This document shows, one piece after another, positions 43,618 to 52,356 of a stretch of 64,000 nt of DNA. The stretch comes from Rhodospirillales bacterium. Lineage in GTDB: Bacteria > Pseudomonadota > Alphaproteobacteria > Rhodospirillales > Magnetospirillaceae. The DNA lies in assembly GCA_019455065.1 (NCBI GenBank), contig JACFNC010000005.1:1-64000 (forward strand), given 5' to 3'. A program made the position numbers and the translations under genes. The stretch's first letter is position 1. Each line of letters starts with the position of its first letter. The notes under the pieces are model-generated. The model did no database searches, was not told where the DNA came from, and worked only from the letters and a program-made list of their open reading frames with translations.

Positions 43618-44996
43618 CCGTCGCGGCGCGGCTCCATGAGCCGCGCCTGCGCCACGGCCAGCCCGACCAGCACCCAGGTGAACTTCACGTACTGCGCGGG
43701 CGTCACCAGGCTGCCGACGTAGTAGGCAAGCGAACCGAACAGCAGCGCCGTCGCGAAGGCGCGGGCGGTGGGATCGGTGCAGTGCGCCGTCCGGCGCAAC
43801 AGGCGGATGATCCCGCTTGCGATCACCCCGAGGAAGGTCGCCAGTCCGACCAGCCCCAACTCCGCGGCCACGCCGAGATACATGTTGTGCAGGTCCCGCG
43901 GCTCCAGCGTCCGCCCCGGCATGTAGCGGTACTGCGGGTCCATGTAGACCTGCGGAAAGTTGCCCGGGCCGATGCCGAAAAGCGGGTGCTGCGCCACGAG
44001 ATCCAACCCGATCAGGTTGTAGCCGACACGCCGCCAAAGGGTCATGTCGGTGTCGAAGTTCCCCAGGGCGGCAAGGCGGTTCCAGAAGGTGTCGGGAATC
44101 ATCGGCACCATCGCCACGAGTGCGCCCATCGCCAGGATGGCGCCCAGCGGGAAGTACCGGCTGCGGCGGTGATGCCAGGCGATCAGCAGGGTCACGGCGG
44201 CGACGGTCAGGGACGCGCTACGCGCGTAGGACAGGAAGATGCCGAGGATACCCAAGATGCCGGCGCTCAAGGTCAGCAGCCTGCCCCTGGCATAGCTCAG
44301 GCCGAGCGCCAGGGCCATCGTCACTCCGAAGGTCTGCATCAGGGCGGCGGTGGTCGGGTTCTGGTCCGAGGCGCCGCGCGAGCGGGCGAATCCGCCGGTC
44401 CGCGACAGCAGGCGGATGCCGGTTTCGGTTTCGAAGATCACGACGAGGGCGCTGAACAGCGCCGCCGCCGCCAGACCGAACAGCAGGATCCGCATGTCGC
44501 GCGGCGTGCGCACGATGCGCACGATCAGCAGCATCATCAGCAACTGGCCGCCAAGGCGGCCCGCATCCTCGTAGGCGACGTCGCGATCCTGGGCGAGCAG
44601 GGCGCTGATCGCCAGGGCGACGGCGAAGGCCAGGGTCCAGCGGAGCGTCGGATCGTCGGGCAGGAGGCGCTCTTGCCGCGGCTCGCGCGGAAGGCGCAGC
44701 AGCAACGCGCCCAGCGTGAGCAAGGTCAGCGCGGTGGCCGCCGACACCGGCAAGGGGTCGAAGATGCGGTTGAACAGCGCATCGACCGGCACCGAGATCA
44801 CCAGCAGGAACAACGGCCAGAAGGGGTTGAGCAGCAGGGCCATGCCCGCCGCCAAGGCGATCGGCAGCGCCAGCGCCTTGGTGCCAAGCGCTTCCGCCGC
44901 CCATACGGCGAACCCGCCGGCCAGCAGCAGGGCCAGCCCGCCCAGCAGCGCGACGCCCAGGCGCCGGGTACGTGCGGGATCGGCGGCGGGTATCAT
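43611..44996 (-). CDS. O-antigen ligase/Wzy_C-family polymerase (EPS locus B)
   Basis: A 461-residue protein with about 10-12 helices and the Wzy_C signature: the large periplasmic loop near residues 315-375 contains RRVGYNLIGLDLVAQHPLFGIGPGNFPQVY and then DLHNMYLGVAAELGLVGLATFLGV. This superfamily holds WaaL ligases and Wzy polymerases; in an EPS locus the polymerase role is more likely. ATG 44996 is chosen; a TTG two codons upstream is an alternative. The GT4 gene ends 16 nt before this start, so they form one transcript. Confidence 0.87.
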   Translation of the reverse strand: MIPAADPARTRRLGVALLGGLALLLAGGFAVWAAEALGTKALALPIALAAGMALLLNPFWPLFLLVISVPVDALFNRIFDPLPVSAATALTLLTLGALLLRLPREPRQERLLPDDPTLRWTLAFAVALAISALLAQDRDVAYEDAGRLGGQLLMMLLIVRIVRTPRDMRILLFGLAAAALFSALVVIFETETGIRLLSRTGGFARSRGASDQNPTTAALMQTFGVTMALALGLSYARGRLLTLSAGILGILGIFLSYARSASLTVAAVTLLIAWHHRRSRYFPLGAILAMGALVAMVPMIPDTFWNRLAALGNFDTDMTLWRRVGYNLIGLDLVAQHPLFGIGPGNFPQVYMDPQYRYMPGRTLEPRDLHNMYLGVAAELGLVGLATFLGVIASGIIRLLRRTAHCTDPTARAFATALLFGSLAYYVGSLVTPAQYVKFTWVLVGLAVAQARLMEPRRDGQ

Positions 44997-45012
44997 CGTC
45001 AACGAGCGCCGT

Positions 45013-46182
45013 TTACGCGGTCACGGCGGGCAACTCGCCCGCGGCGACGGCCGAGAAGAGGTCGGCGAAGGCCCGCGTCGCCACGCGGACGTCGAAGGGC
45101 GCCGCCCGCTCCGGCCCGCGTTGGCGCAGTTGCTCGGCCAATGGCCGGTCGCGGTGGAGGCGCAGCATGCCGGAGGCGAGGGCCGGTGCGTTCTCGTTCG
45201 CCACCAAGAGCCCGTAGCGGCCGTTTTCCAAGACCAGCCTGGGACCGACCGGGCAATCTGCTGAGACGATCGGCATGCCGGCTGCCAGTGCCTCGACCAG
45301 CGCATTGGGGAATCCCTCGCGCCGCGAGGACATCACGTAGATGCGTCCTGAGCCCAGGCGGCGTATCGGATCCGGCACGAAGCCCGGCATCTCGACCCGC
45401 TGGTCTATGCCGAGGTTGCGGGCAAGGCGCTCGAGCCTCGTGCGTTCCTCGCCCTCGCCACAGATCGTCAACCGCGCCTCCGGCTCTTCGCGGCAAACGT
45501 CGGCGAAGGCGGTGAGAAGAAGGTCGAAGCCCTTGACCGGGCTCAGGCGGCCGGCTGCCAGGAAATGCGGCCCGTGGTCTTCGCCGGGCGCTCCGCCGGT
45601 CGTGGCGCGCCAGGGCACGGTCAGGTCGATGACGGGGTTGGGCACGGCGACCACTGGCGGCATAGGGCGGCAGAGAAGGCGGCGCAATTCATCACCCAAC
45701 TCGGCGGCGGGGGCGGCGATGGCGGCGGCGCCCGGATACAGGCGCCGCATAAGGGCGAGGCGCAGGCGGGACATCTTCGCTTCGCCGAGATAGGCGCCAG
45801 GCGTGGTGTGCTGGCCGATGACCACGGGGGGGCGGCGGCCGCGCAGCGTCGAGGCCGACAGGCAGGCGAGCCCGACGGCGTTCGTTCCGGCGTAGACGAC
45901 GTCGGGATCGATCCGCGCGAACAGGCGGAGCAGCGGCAGCACCTGCCGCCGCGCCGACCGACCCCCGAGATCATAGACCGGCACCTCGGCCGGCACCGCG
46001 CCGAGCAGCGAGCCGCGGCGCTCGAAGAGAATTACGGCGGGGCGGAAACGTCCCCGGTCGAGATGAACCAGCAGGTTCGCGACCACCTTCTCGACGCCGC
46101 CGGCGTCGAAATGTTGGAGCACGAAGGCGACGGTGCAGTGGCGCCGCCCATTGACCGGGGGTCGAAGTGCGTCCTCGGGCAT
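45013..46182 (-). CDS. GT4 glycosyltransferase (EPS locus B)
   Basis: A 389-residue GT-B transferase: acceptor domain VAFVLQHFDAGGVEKVVANLLVHLDRG, donor domain FLAAGRLSPVKGFDLLLTAFADV, LTICGEGEERTRLERLARNLGIDQRVEMPGFV and YVMSSRREGFPNALVEALAAGMPIVSADCPVGPRLVLENGRYGLLVANENAPALAS (E-x7-E). It resembles the GT4 at 32826-34001 in loop order and motif wording, consistent with the parallel structure of the two loci. The promoter presumably lies in the 210-nt divergent gap before the LuxR-type gene. Confidence 0.9.
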   Translation of the reverse strand: MPEDALRPPVNGRRHCTVAFVLQHFDAGGVEKVVANLLVHLDRGRFRPAVILFERRGSLLGAVPAEVPVYDLGGRSARRQVLPLLRLFARIDPDVVYAGTNAVGLACLSASTLRGRRPPVVIGQHTTPGAYLGEAKMSRLRLALMRRLYPGAAAIAAPAAELGDELRRLLCRPMPPVVAVPNPVIDLTVPWRATTGGAPGEDHGPHFLAAGRLSPVKGFDLLLTAFADVCREEPEARLTICGEGEERTRLERLARNLGIDQRVEMPGFVPDPIRRLGSGRIYVMSSRREGFPNALVEALAAGMPIVSADCPVGPRLVLENGRYGLLVANENAPALASGMLRLHRDRPLAEQLRQRGPERAAPFDVRVATRAFADLFSAVAAGELPAVTA

Positions 46183-46237
46183 CAGAACCTCAAACCGGCG
46201 TCCAGCCTAGAAGCGCCCTTTGGCATCGCGACAGTCA

Positions 46238-46299
46238 CTAATCCGGGTCACGGACGTCTAATCCGTACATTCCGAACGAGTCTTCCTTGACCGAACGAG
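46238..46299. promoter_or_regulatory. paired direct repeats between divergent GT4 and LuxR-type genes
   Basis: CTAATCCG occurs at 46238-46245 and again at 46258-46265 (20 bp apart). CCGAACGAG occurs at 46272-46280 and 46291-46299 (19 bp apart). Near two-turn spacing places each pair on one face of the helix, as expected for dimeric regulator sites. The gap serves both a glycosyltransferase and a regulator gene. Confidence 0.4.
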
Positions 46300-46393
46300 C
46301 AGCCGAGCTAGCCATGTGGCGCGGCCCGGCCGCGTGGGGCGATGCTAGGCTTTATCTCGCCGCCCGGTGAGCCGGCGCGGTTCGGAGTTCAGC

Positions 46394-47041
46394 ATGGGCG
46401 ATCGCTTATCTCCGTTGCGCGTTGCCTTTCTAGACCCGCATGCCTTCACGCGGCACTGCCTCGCCGAGCTGATGCGGTCGGTGGGCCTGGACGTGATCGC
46501 CCTTGCGGATGCCGGGGAGGCCGCGGCGCGCGCCCCTGAACGGCCTGTCGACGCGGTGCTGGCGCGCTTGGACTCGGTGGCCCTGTGGAATGCGGCGGTG
46601 ATCGAGGATCTGCGGAGGATAAGTCAGGCATGGCCGGAAGCCCCGCTGCTGGCGCTGGCCCCTTTCGAGAACGCGGATGCAGGTCTTGATGCGGCGCGGA
46701 TGGGGTTCAGCGGCTGCTTGTCGCCGGCCATCACCGGGCGCCAGCTCGTTGACGCCCTCCGGCTGGTGGCGGCGGGCGGGGTTTTCGTCGGCCCGGTTCC
46801 GGCGGCCGAGCCGAGACGCTTCCTGCCCGCGCCGAAGCGCAACCAGCCCGCTTCGGTGCTGACGCCACGTGAGGCCGAGGTCCTGGCGATGCTGCGCCAG
46901 GGCAAGCCGAACAAGATGATCGCCTTTGAACTCGATATGGCCGAGAACACCGTGAAGGTCCATGTGGGGCGTATTCTGAAGAAGCTGGGGGCCGCCAATC
47001 GTACCGCTGTCGCCAATCCCGTTCCCCACCGATGGGACTGA
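46394..47041 (+). CDS. LuxR-type regulator with a degenerate receiver
   Basis: A 215-residue protein with a receiver-like N-domain and a C-terminal LuxR HTH (LTPREAEVLAMLRQGKPNKMIAFELDMAENTVKVHVGRILKKLG). The receiver has one early acidic residue (D14), but the phosphate-acceptor position aligns to Arg58 (VDAVLARLD), and the conserved Lys is replaced (GCLSPAIT). It is therefore unlikely to be switched by phosphorylation. ATG 46394 has GGAG upstream; the frame opens earlier. It stands alone, convergent with a second regulator of the same kind, inside EPS locus B. Confidence 0.85.
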   Translation: MGDRLSPLRVAFLDPHAFTRHCLAELMRSVGLDVIALADAGEAAARAPERPVDAVLARLDSVALWNAAVIEDLRRISQAWPEAPLLALAPFENADAGLDAARMGFSGCLSPAITGRQLVDALRLVAAGGVFVGPVPAAEPRRFLPAPKRNQPASVLTPREAEVLAMLRQGKPNKMIAFELDMAENTVKVHVGRILKKLGAANRTAVANPVPHRWD

Positions 47042-47052
47042 TCGGGAATGCG

Positions 47053-47772
47053 TCAGACGTCGCGCGAGACGCCGGACTGATCGATGAGACGCCCGGCGTT
47101 GAAGACCGCCTGCGTCCTGTTGGTCGCGCCCAGCTTGCGCATGATATGGCGCAGGTGGACCATCACCGTGTTCTCGGATATTCCCAGCGTCAGCGCGATG
47201 CGGCGGTTGGAGTGGCCGCGTTCCAGCAGAGAAAGCACCTCGCGCTCGCGGGGACTCAGCGTCGGGGGCACCCTGGGCGTTCCCTGCGTATCGCCGCGCG
47301 CAGGCCGATGGCGCCCTTCGACCGAGTCATAAACGCCCCCGGAAAGGACGAGGTGGATCACCGCGGCGGCCGCCGACGGCTGCATTCGCGTCGAAATGTG
47401 CGCGCGCGCGCCGCACCCGAGGAACTCTCGTTGCAGCACGGGGTCGGCGGTGGCGCTGACCACGACAACGGGCCATCCGTCACTGGCGCGGCAGATGCGG
47501 TCGACCGCCGCCGCAAGCCTTTCCCCCGGCGACTCGCTCAAAAAGCCGGCGATCACCACGAGGTCGGGACGTTGGCCGTCCGCCAATAAGGCCACCATGT
47601 CCTGCGCACCGGCGATGTTTTCTATCCGGCAGGCAGGCAGAACCCTTTGCAGCCATCCGGTCAACATCTCGCGGGTCAAGGGTGCCGCGGCAACCAGCGC
47701 GACGACGATGGCGCGATCCATGCCGTCGGGGAGCTTCGCCGCACCTCCGGTTGCGTCGAGGTGACCGGTCAT
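47053..47772 (-). CDS. LuxR-type regulator with a degenerate receiver
   Basis: A 239-residue protein. The HTH is canonical (LSPREREVLSLLERGHSNRRIALTLGISENTVMVHLRHIMRKLGATNRTQAV). The receiver-like domain lacks all phosphorylation residues: the acidic pair is replaced (VVALVAAAPLT), the acceptor aligns to Ala75 (PDLVVIAGF), and the Lys position is Thr (AHISTRM). Control by ligand, protein partner or abundance is more likely. The ATG overlaps the stop of the NAD-synthase-like gene (ATGA), so it is the last gene of the ACP-ligase-AsnB-NadE-like operon and may regulate it. Confidence 0.88.
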   Translation of the reverse strand: MTGHLDATGGAAKLPDGMDRAIVVALVAAAPLTREMLTGWLQRVLPACRIENIAGAQDMVALLADGQRPDLVVIAGFLSESPGERLAAAVDRICRASDGWPVVVVSATADPVLQREFLGCGARAHISTRMQPSAAAAVIHLVLSGGVYDSVEGRHRPARGDTQGTPRVPPTLSPREREVLSLLERGHSNRRIALTLGISENTVMVHLRHIMRKLGATNRTQAVFNAGRLIDQSGVSRDV

Positions 47773-48797
47773 CGTGTCACCGTCGCAGGCCCGCCCGCGC
47801 CGCGCTCCGCGAGCGGGCCATCGACGCGAAGCGCCTCGCCCAGATTGCGTTCGGCGACCAGCCTCTTGCCCATGAAGTCGCGCCAGCAGCGGCGCACCTG
47901 CTCGGCGTCGAGGCCCACCGCAGCGCCCGCATCCTCGGCCGAAATCCCGTTTCGGTCGGCGAAAAGAAGCAGGTCGGCGGTGCCGTAAGGCAGGGCGAAG
48001 TAGAATTCCTCCTGGGTCTGCGCCAAGCCGTAGGTGTCCGTGCTCGGCGGCTGGCTGCGGATCTCCTCCGGCACGCCGAGATGCGCCGCCAGGTCGTACA
48101 CCTGGCTCTTGTAGAGATGGGCGATGGGTTTGAGGTCGGCGAGGCCGTCGCCGCCCCGGACGAAGAAACCGAGTGCGTATTCCAGCAGGTTGGGGGTGCC
48201 GAGCACGGCGTAGTTGGCGGCCTCGGCATGGAAATATTCGAGGTTCTTGCGGACTCGTTGCTTGAAATTGGTCGCCGCGACCACCCCGAGATAGACACCC
48301 GGCGGCATGCGCGCCGTTTGCCGGATGCCGTCGGTCGATTGAACGACGAGATTGAAGAAGGGAATCTCGGCCCCGCTGCCAATCACGATCTTGTGCCGCC
48401 AGCCGGAACCGTAATCCGGAAACACCTGTCGGATGTATTCCTCGGCCCTGTGATAGCAGCCCAGGGCTTCGAGGCTTTCGGTGATGTCCTCCACGACATG
48501 GCGCACCCCAAGGTCCCGGCACAGCCGCAGCGCCCGTTCGGTCGCCTCCTCGGAGGAATGCCGTTCGGGCATGAGCAGGGCAAGTACCCTTTGCGGCCCC
48601 AACGCGCGGGCCGCCAGCGTCGCGCATACGGCCGAGTCCACCCCGCCGCTGACGCCCAGCACCACGCCGCGCCGCCGCAGGCGCCGGCTGACGGCGGTCG
48701 CGATGAAGCGTTCGATGCGGGTGGCCTCGGCCGCCGTATCGAGCCGCAGGGCGCCGGCCGGGAACGGTCGGTCAGGGATATGGTGTCCGTTGTACAC
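47769..48797 (-). CDS. NAD-synthase-like ATP-pyrophosphatase
   Basis: A 342-residue protein of the NadE / N-type ATP-pyrophosphatase family. The P-loop is GVLGVSGGVDSAVCATLAARAL-like (SGGVDS), followed by LALLMPERHSSEEATERALRLCRDLG, VAATNFKQRVRKNLEYFHAE, GFFVRGGDGLADLKPIAHLYKSQVYDLAAHLGVPEEI and PSTDTYGLAQTQEEFYF. NAD synthase amidates nicotinate-adenine dinucleotide; there is no fused glutaminase here. Location between an AsnB, an acyl-CoA ligase and an ACP suggests that it may activate another carboxylate. The GTG start at 48797 has GGAGAG upstream and lies 26 nt inside the AsnB gene. Confidence 0.85.
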   Translation of the reverse strand: MYNGHHIPDRPFPAGALRLDTAAEATRIERFIATAVSRRLRRRGVVLGVSGGVDSAVCATLAARALGPQRVLALLMPERHSSEEATERALRLCRDLGVRHVVEDITESLEALGCYHRAEEYIRQVFPDYGSGWRHKIVIGSGAEIPFFNLVVQSTDGIRQTARMPPGVYLGVVAATNFKQRVRKNLEYFHAEAANYAVLGTPNLLEYALGFFVRGGDGLADLKPIAHLYKSQVYDLAAHLGVPEEIRSQPPSTDTYGLAQTQEEFYFALPYGTADLLLFADRNGISAEDAGAAVGLDAEQVRRCWRDFMGKRLVAERNLGEALRVDGPLAERGAGGPATVTR

Positions 48798-50814
48798 GCG
48801 ATCTCTCCGCCGCCGACGTTTCCCGCCTGGTGAGCCGATCCACTTCGACCGTGGGCCGCATGCGCCCGAGGCGGCGCCCGGCCTCCTCGACACGGCCGTC
48901 GAAATCAGGGCCGAATTGGCGGGTCAGCAGCCGCATCGTAAGCAGGCCGACCAGCGCCATCTCTTCGCGTTCACCGCCCATCTGCCCGCCTTGGGCGAGC
49001 GCCTTGGAGCACAGCCGCGCCGCCGCCGCGCCGTCGAGCAAGGGATCCTCGGCCAGTGCCTGTGGCGACAACAGGCCGTCGAAGGCCTCGGCCGCCTGCC
49101 CGCCGAACAGCGCCTGGCCGATCGGTGCCCGGAACGGCTGCTTTCGCCGCGACCAGATTTCGGCGGGGAGCCGTCGGGCCGCCAGCCGGCGCAACACCAG
49201 CTTGTCGCGCAATCCCAGCAGCTTGTGTCGCTTGGGCAGCGTCAGGCAGAAGTCGACGAGTTCGGGATCGAGAAACGGATAACGGGCTTCGACGCCATGC
49301 GCCATGGCGACGCGGTCGCCCTGGCATGACAGCAGATAGGACGACATGAAGCCGTGTATCTCGACGAGTTGCGCCCGCAGCAACGGATCGAAGTCGAGCC
49401 AGTCGGCCGGCATCGCGGCCTCGTAGCGAGCGGCCACGGCGTCGAGATCGAACGTCGCCCGAACTTCGGGCGCCAACAGACGCAGCGTCCACGCGTTGTT
49501 CCGCCAGCGTACCCGGTGGGCGTAGAAGGGATCGCCGACGTCCTCGAGGCCCTGGCGGAAGAAGGCCTGCCAGAGCGGATTTTCGCGGGCCGCCGCGTCG
49601 CCGACGTAATGATGGATGCGCCGCAGCAGCGCCGGCCGCAGCCGTGAGTCCGGCCGGCGAGCCCAGAAACGGCGAATCTGGTCTTCCTTGAAGATGGTGT
49701 AGCCGGCGAGAAGCTCGTCGGCCCCTTCGCCGGTCATCACCACCTTCATTCCCGCCCGGCGCACCGCGCGCGCGAGCAGATAGAGCGGAACCGGCGACGT
49801 GCGCAGCAGCGGTGTTTCACAGTGCCAGACCACGTCCGCGAGGGCGTCGCGGATGGCCGCGGCATCGCAATGAATGCCCTGGTGATCGGTCGCCAGGTGC
49901 TCGACGACCCGGCGCTGCTCACCGGTCTCGTCATAGCGCGGGTCGGCAAAGCCGATGCCGAAGGTGCGCAGCGACGGTCCCACGGCGCGCCGCCCGAAGT
50001 CCGCGATGACCGCCGAGTCCAGGCCGCCGCTCACATAGGCACCCACCGGCACGTCGGCGCGCAGACGCAGCGCCACGGAGCTTCGCAGATGCTCGGCCAG
50101 CCGATCCACGGCCTCCTCCGGAGCGGACGGCGTCGTCGCATGGGGCGCGGCGTTCCAATAACGGCTCTCGGTCTCGCGCAGGGTGGTGTCGAAGCTCAGG
50201 CTGGTGCCGGGGCGGACCTGCCGGACCTCGGCGAACGGCGTCATCGGCGGGGCCGCGGTCCAGCACGTGAAGACCTCGGCCAGTCCGGCGCCATCGATCC
50301 GGCGATCCACGCCGGCGGCGAACAGGGCCTTGCATTCCGAGGCGAACACGAGGTCCTTGCCCCGGCGGGCGACGTACAGCGGCAGGATGCCGAGGCGATC
50401 GCGCACCAGCCAGAGGCGGCCGCGCCGCCGGTCCCACAGCGCGAAGGTGAACTGGCCGTTGAGCATGCGCCACGCGCTGGAGCCCCAGCGCAGATACGCG
50501 TGAATGATGACCTCGCCGTCGCCGTTGGTCGAGAACCTGTGCCCAAGGTCGCGCAAGCGGCGGCGCAGCTCGATGTAGTTGAAGATTTCCCCATTGAAGC
50601 TGAGCCAGACCTCGCCGTCGGGGCTTTGCAGGGGTTGCGGCGCCCCCTCGATGTCGATGATCGCCAGCCGGGTGTGGCCGAGGGCCACGCGATGGTCGCG
50701 GTACAGCCCGTGGCCGTCGGGGCCGCGGTGCGTCAGCATGGCCACCATGCGCAGCAGCGCCGCCTTGTCCGGCGGGGCGCCGCTGCCGCTCATGATGCCC
50801 GCGATCCCGCACAT
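48772..50814 (-). CDS. asnB: asparagine-synthase-like glutamine amidotransferase (EPS locus B)
   Basis: A 680-residue AsnB-family protein, longer than the locus A copy. The N-terminal glutaminase has catalytic Cys2 (MCGIAGIMSG), LTHRGPDG and SFNGEIFNYIELRRRL. The synthetase domain has GAYVSGGLDSAVIADF and VVMTGEGADELLAGYTIF, then SCQGDRVAMAHGVEARYPFLDPELVDF. It overlaps the NAD-synthase-like gene and follows the acyl-CoA ligase stop by 4 nt. Likely function: amidation of a carboxylate carried on the ligase/ACP pair or on a sugar acid. Simple asparagine synthesis is less likely in this context. Confidence 0.88.
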   Translation of the reverse strand: MCGIAGIMSGSGAPPDKAALLRMVAMLTHRGPDGHGLYRDHRVALGHTRLAIIDIEGAPQPLQSPDGEVWLSFNGEIFNYIELRRRLRDLGHRFSTNGDGEVIIHAYLRWGSSAWRMLNGQFTFALWDRRRGRLWLVRDRLGILPLYVARRGKDLVFASECKALFAAGVDRRIDGAGLAEVFTCWTAAPPMTPFAEVRQVRPGTSLSFDTTLRETESRYWNAAPHATTPSAPEEAVDRLAEHLRSSVALRLRADVPVGAYVSGGLDSAVIADFGRRAVGPSLRTFGIGFADPRYDETGEQRRVVEHLATDHQGIHCDAAAIRDALADVVWHCETPLLRTSPVPLYLLARAVRRAGMKVVMTGEGADELLAGYTIFKEDQIRRFWARRPDSRLRPALLRRIHHYVGDAAARENPLWQAFFRQGLEDVGDPFYAHRVRWRNNAWTLRLLAPEVRATFDLDAVAARYEAAMPADWLDFDPLLRAQLVEIHGFMSSYLLSCQGDRVAMAHGVEARYPFLDPELVDFCLTLPKRHKLLGLRDKLVLRRLAARRLPAEIWSRRKQPFRAPIGQALFGGQAAEAFDGLLSPQALAEDPLLDGAAAARLCSKALAQGGQMGGEREEMALVGLLTMRLLTRQFGPDFDGRVEEAGRRLGRMRPTVEVDRLTRRETSAAERSRVQRTPYP

Positions 50815-50818
50815 CGTC

Positions 50819-52348
50819 TCAGCCGGCCGCTCGCAGGGCGGTGCGGGTGATTTTTCCCGAATCGGTCTTGGGCAGGGTGGCGCAGAACTCGAAGTGCTTG
50901 GGCACCAGATGCGGTTCCAGGCGGCCGCGGCAGTGTCGCCTCAGGGCCTGCTCGCTGACGTCGCCTCCGTCCCGCAACACGACGAAGGCCTTTACGGCCA
51001 TCCCGTCGATGTCGTCGGGAACGCCCACGATCGCCGCCTCGGCCACGGCATCAAGCTCGTACAGCACGTTCTCGATCTCCTTGGGGGCAACCTTTTCGCC
51101 GCGGCATTTGAAGACGTCGTCCTTGCGGCCGACGAAATAGAGGTCGCCATCGGCGTCCATCCAGAACAGGTCGCCCGTGTAGAGCACCTTTTCGCCCGGC
51201 AGTTCGCCGTCGCGTAGCGCCCGGGCGGTCGCCTCGGGGCGGCGCCAGTAGCCCCGCATCACGCTCGACCCCCGCACCACGAGTTCGCCGATTTCGCCGG
51301 CCGGCAGGCGCTTGCCCCGGTCGTCCACCACATAGGCCTCGGTGTTGGGCATTGGACGCCCGACCGACGTGATCTTGGTCTCCAGGCGTTCGGGCTCGAG
51401 ATAGGACACGCGGGTACATTCGGTCAGGCCGAACATCGAGAATATCCGCGCCCCGGGCAGGATGGCGCGCAGCCGGCGGATATGCGCTGGCGGCAACGCC
51501 GCCGCCGTGTTGGTAAGGTAACGCACGCTCGAAAGGTCCCAGGTTTCGCGGGCAAGGACCTGCAGCATGGTGGCGAAGATCGTGGGCACGCCGGGCACGC
51601 CGGTCACCCGGTGTTCGGCGATGCGCGCCATCGCCTCGGCCGGGAAGGCGAACGAGCGTTCCAGGACCACCGTGAAGCCCACCCGCGCCCCCGTGAGCAC
51701 CTGGAACAGCCCGTAGTCGAAGCTCAACGGCAGGACGCAAAGAACCACGTCGTCTGGCACGTTTCCGAGATAGGTGGAGATGGACCAGGTGTTGTGGCCG
51801 ATGTTGGCGTGGGTCATCATCACTCCCTTGGGTCGCCCGGTGGAGCCCGAGGTGTAGATGATCACGCATAGATCCTGGTCGATCAGGCCGGGATCGACGG
51901 GGTTGGGCTGAGCCGTCGCGATGGCGTCGGTCAGACCCGTCGCCCCTTCTGGCACCGTCGCGCCGCTAAACAGCACGGTTCGGACGCTGGGCGCCTGCGC
52001 CACCGCTGACTGCGCCCGCTGGTGCAAAGCGGCCGGCGCGATCAGGGCGGCGGCTTCGGCGTCCGCCAGCACGAAGGCCAGCTTGTCCTCCTTGGTGGCG
52101 TGATGCAAAGGGACGAACACCGCTCCCGCCTTGAGCACGCCCCAGAGCGAGATGACCATGTCCGGTCCGTTCTCCAGCATCACCGCCACCCGGTCGCCCC
52201 GCCCGATACCCGATCGTTGCAGAGCCATGGCGAGGCGATCGGAAGCGGCGTCGAGATCGCCGAACGTCAAGCGCTCGCGGCCGGCGATCAGGGCGACTTT
52301 GTGGGGCAGGACCTGCGCCGCGCCGCGCAGGTAGTCGTGAACCAACAT
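50819..52348 (-). CDS. AMP-forming acyl-CoA/acyl-ACP ligase
   Basis: A 509-residue ANL-superfamily enzyme. The P-loop A3 motif is VIIYTSGSTGRPKGVMMTHANIG; A5 is MFGLTECTRVSYL; A7/A8 are YTGDLFWMDADGDLYFVGRKDDVFKCRGEKVAPKEIE; the catalytic A10 Lys is in LPKTDSGKITRTAL. It adenylates a carboxylic acid and loads it on CoA or, given the ACP gene 8 nt upstream, on that carrier. Relatives occur in exosortase-A-linked EPS loci, but no exosortase or PEP-CTERM protein was found here. It is the second gene of the operon. Confidence 0.9.
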   Translation of the reverse strand: MLVHDYLRGAAQVLPHKVALIAGRERLTFGDLDAASDRLAMALQRSGIGRGDRVAVMLENGPDMVISLWGVLKAGAVFVPLHHATKEDKLAFVLADAEAAALIAPAALHQRAQSAVAQAPSVRTVLFSGATVPEGATGLTDAIATAQPNPVDPGLIDQDLCVIIYTSGSTGRPKGVMMTHANIGHNTWSISTYLGNVPDDVVLCVLPLSFDYGLFQVLTGARVGFTVVLERSFAFPAEAMARIAEHRVTGVPGVPTIFATMLQVLARETWDLSSVRYLTNTAAALPPAHIRRLRAILPGARIFSMFGLTECTRVSYLEPERLETKITSVGRPMPNTEAYVVDDRGKRLPAGEIGELVVRGSSVMRGYWRRPEATARALRDGELPGEKVLYTGDLFWMDADGDLYFVGRKDDVFKCRGEKVAPKEIENVLYELDAVAEAAIVGVPDDIDGMAVKAFVVLRDGGDVSEQALRRHCRGRLEPHLVPKHFEFCATLPKTDSGKITRTALRAAG

Positions 52349-52356
52349 GGCGCCCC

